Below, piece by piece: positions 62,323 to 64,000 of a stretch of 64,000 nucleotides of DNA. Under the pieces are notes generated by a model that ran no database searches, was not told the origin of the DNA, and was given only the letters and a program-made list of their open reading frames with translations. Position numbers and translations under genes: made by a program. The DNA is from Paeniglutamicibacter quisquiliarum (GTDB lineage: Bacteria > Actinomycetota > Actinomycetes > Actinomycetales > Micrococcaceae). Within the stretch, counting starts at the first letter, position 1, and every line of letters starts with the position of its first letter. The stretch spans positions 53,473 through 117,472 of the forward strand of contig NZ_JAHRED010000011.1 in the NCBI RefSeq assembly GCF_019084045.1, written 5' to 3'.

Positions 62323-63639
62323 GTGTCTGAAATTGAGCAGAATCCCGCACTGTCGGGACAAAGTAATGATCCGTCGTTTGAAAACATCTGGCAGGAACTG
62401 AAGTGGCGTGGCCTGGTCCACGTATCCACCGATGAAGCCGAGCTGGAAAAGGTTCTCTCCGAGGAGTCCATTACCTATTACTGCGGTTTCGACCCCACCG
62501 CACCGTCGCTGCACCTGGGAAACCTGGTGCAGCTGCTGAACATGCGGCGCCTGCAGCTGGCCGGCCACAAGCCCCTGGGCCTGGTCGGCGGTTCCACCGG
62601 CCTGATCGGCGATCCGCGCCAGACGGCCGAGCGTGTGCTGAACACCAAGGAAACGGTCGCCGAATGGGTAGGCAAGCTGCAGGAGCAGGTTGCCCGCTTC
62701 CTCTCCTTCGAGGGCGAGAACGCGGCACGCATGGTCAACAACCTCGACTGGACCGCCAACCTGAGCGCCATCGACTTCCTGCGCGAGGTCGGCAAGTACT
62801 TCCGCGTGGGCACCATGATCAAGAAGGAAACCGTTGCCGCCCGCCTGAACTCGGACGAGGGCATCAGCTACACCGAATTCAGCTACCAGGTCCTGCAGGG
62901 CTATGACTACCTGAAGCTGCACCAGCTCTACGGATGCTCCCTGCAGACCGGTGGCTCGGACCAGTGGGGAAACCTCACCAGCGGCACCGACTTGATTCGC
63001 AAGGTCGAGGGCAAGAGCGCATACGCCTACGGCACCCCGCTGATCACCAACTCCGACGGCACCAAGTTCGGCAAGTCCGAAGGAAATGCCATTTGGTTGG
63101 ATGCGGAGATGTGCAGCCCGTACACCTTCTACCAGTTCTGGCTGAACACGGCGGATGCCGATGCGATCTCCCGCTTGAAGGTCTTCACGTTCCTGACTCG
63201 GGCCGAGATCGATGCCCTCGAGCAGGAAGTTGCCGAGCGTCCGTTCGCCCGCAAGGCCCAGAAGGAACTCGCCTACTTGGTGACGTCGTTGGTCCACGGC
63301 GTGGAAGCCACGGAAAAGGTGATTGCCGCTTCGGCCGCACTCTTTGGCCAAGGCGAACTCGGCGACATGGACGAGGCAACGCTTCGCGCTGCAACACAGG
63401 AACTCAAAAGCACCACCGTCACGGGCGATGAGCTGGATATCGTCTCGGTCTTGATGGCATCCGGCCTTTCCGAATCCAAGTCGGCTGCCCGCCGCACGGT
63501 CAGTGAAGGCGGTGCGTACATCAACAACGTGAAGTACTCGGACCATGAGGCAGTGGTGAACCGGGCGGATCTTCTGCACGGACGCTACCTCTTGGTTCGC
63601 CGTGGAAAAAAGAACTTGGCAGTAGTTGAAGTCGCCTAA
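62323..63639 (+). CDS. tyrS: Tyrosine-tRNA ligase
   Basis: Class I synthetase of 438 residues. The HIGH signature is S-L-H-L-G-N-L-V (near 63-70), the KMSKS-like loop K-F-G-K-S-E-G-N (near 248), and a C-terminal S4-type RNA-binding domain (about 370-430, S-E-G-G-A-Y-I-N-N-V-K). The start is GTG at 62323 on an apparently leaderless transcript. No T-box leader is possible in the 29-base gap. The gene is followed by a strong terminator. Confidence 0.96.
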   Translation: MSEIEQNPALSGQSNDPSFENIWQELKWRGLVHVSTDEAELEKVLSEESITYYCGFDPTAPSLHLGNLVQLLNMRRLQLAGHKPLGLVGGSTGLIGDPRQTAERVLNTKETVAEWVGKLQEQVARFLSFEGENAARMVNNLDWTANLSAIDFLREVGKYFRVGTMIKKETVAARLNSDEGISYTEFSYQVLQGYDYLKLHQLYGCSLQTGGSDQWGNLTSGTDLIRKVEGKSAYAYGTPLITNSDGTKFGKSEGNAIWLDAEMCSPYTFYQFWLNTADADAISRLKVFTFLTRAEIDALEQEVAERPFARKAQKELAYLVTSLVHGVEATEKVIAASAALFGQGELGDMDEATLRAATQELKSTTVTGDELDIVSVLMASGLSESKSAARRTVSEGGAYINNVKYSDHEAVVNRADLLHGRYLLVRRGKKNLAVVEVA

Positions 63640-63680
63640 ACAGGGGAACGAAGCCATGGGTTGCTAACAATGCAATCAGG

Positions 63681-63732
63681 CCGGTGCGGGGGAGTGCTGT
63701 GAATCACGGCAACGACCCCGCACCGGTTTTTT
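63681..63732 (+). terminator. Strong terminator after tyrS
   Basis: Eleven-base arms CCGGTGCGGGG and CCCCGCACCGG, loop of 24 bases, followed by six T. This is the clearest intrinsic terminator of the window. Confidence 0.9.
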
Positions 63733-63809
63733 GCTTTGTACCCCCGATTTGCCGATAAACCCGGTTGATTTGGGGGAACCACGGGTAACCGAAGGCAGGA
63801 TCCGTCGAT

Positions 63810-63838
63810 TTGCCGTGTACGGGAAACCTGTGTATTGT
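63810..63838 (+). promoter_or_regulatory. Promoter P1 of a putative rRNA operon
   Basis: TTGCCG (63810-63815), 17-base spacer, TATTGT (63833-63838). It lies in the AT-rich, gene-free segment after tyrS. Confidence 0.55.
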
Positions 63839-63848
63839 TTTCTAAGTC

Positions 63849-63967
63849 GCCGCGGCCAAGGCAAGCGAAAAGCTTCTAGCCGCGAATGATAAAAACTTTC
63901 TTATAACAACGATTAATCGTTGATAGAAACCGTGTTTTATAGCGAAGTAGATCAGCGAAAAGCTGAT
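63849..63967 (+). other. Probable rRNA leader with hairpins
   Basis: AT-rich segment with CGCGGC/GCCGCG stem (63851-63856 with 63879-63884), the perfect 16-base palindrome CAACGATTAATCGTTG (63907-63922), and hairpin ATCAGC-GAAAA-GCTGAT (63951-63967). No gene is present. This pattern of stems between two promoters fits an rRNA leader whose 16S gene lies beyond the window edge. A 16S sequence itself is not visible. Confidence 0.45.
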
Positions 63968-63996
63968 TTGACAGAGCGAGAAACATGTAATAACTT
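63968..63996 (+). promoter_or_regulatory. Promoter P2 of a putative rRNA operon
   Basis: Perfect -35 TTGACA (63968-63973), 17-base spacer, TAACTT (63991-63996), 24 bases before nothing but the window edge. The best -35 in the window. Confidence 0.6.
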
Positions 63997-64000
63997 AGTA

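Overview
The window is chromosomal DNA from a high-GC Gram-positive bacterium, most likely a member of the Micrococcaceae (Arthrobacter, Paeniglutamicibacter and relatives). The clues are the strong G/C third-position bias, the bifunctional PriA isomerase in place of separate HisA and TrpF, a mycothiol-type maleylpyruvate isomerase family protein, a HelD/HelR RNA polymerase motor, an LppM-type lipoprotein, and many promoters that place the start codon at or next to the transcription start (leaderless mRNAs). No prophage, transposon, CRISPR array or tRNA gene was seen. The genus is an inference.

Layout, left to right. 1-2.9 kb: histidine genes (hisC 3' end, hisB, hisH, a small membrane protein, priA). 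3.1-5.4 kb: an SseB-like protein and an MFS transporter. 5.5-9.3 kb: DUF1844 gene, then infC (AUU start), rpmI, rplT and a TrmH-type RNA methyltransferase. 9.4-13.4 kb: cation efflux protein, NUDIX hydrolase, pyroglutamyl peptidase, SIMPL protein, a small HExxH protein and an LppM-like lipoprotein. 13.5-19.2 kb: a lipoprotein class B penicillin-binding protein divergent from pheST.

19.3-33.4 kb is the accessory part: a HigBA-like toxin-antitoxin pair whose toxin is frameshifted right after its start codon, an orphan 382-residue protein, small regulator/target modules (MerR with a membrane protein, MarR with an EamA exporter and an NAD-binding protein, WYL regulator with an alpha/beta hydrolase), an FAD monooxygenase, a large lipoprotein, a solitary DNA methyltransferase and unknown small proteins.

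33.5-41.3 kb holds PPK2 and the most notable locus: a Pls/PosA-type membrane-bound non-ribosomal peptide synthetase (adenylation, carrier, six membrane segments, three tandem hexapeptide-repeat modules), an M1 metallopeptidase whose start overlaps its stop codon, a 141-residue orphan protein, and a divergent Sfp-type phosphopantetheinyl transferase. The set resembles the loci that make epsilon-poly-lysine and related cationic isopeptide polymers, with a degrading peptidase as partner. The adenylation pocket reads like a basic amino acid site.

41.4-45.9 kb is a sugar ABC transporter operon (two permeases, binding protein) with a ROK repressor. 46.1-47.7 kb: DUF1990 protein and quinone oxidoreductase. 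47.8-57.9 kb: argCJBDFR, a group of small unrelated genes, then argH; argG is not present. 57.9-63.6 kb: MDMPI-family protein, 3-methyladenine glycosylase, apt, helD and tyrS. The right edge, after a strong terminator, is AT-richer DNA with two promoter-like elements and hairpins, which looks like the leader of a ribosomal RNA operon whose 16S gene would lie just outside.
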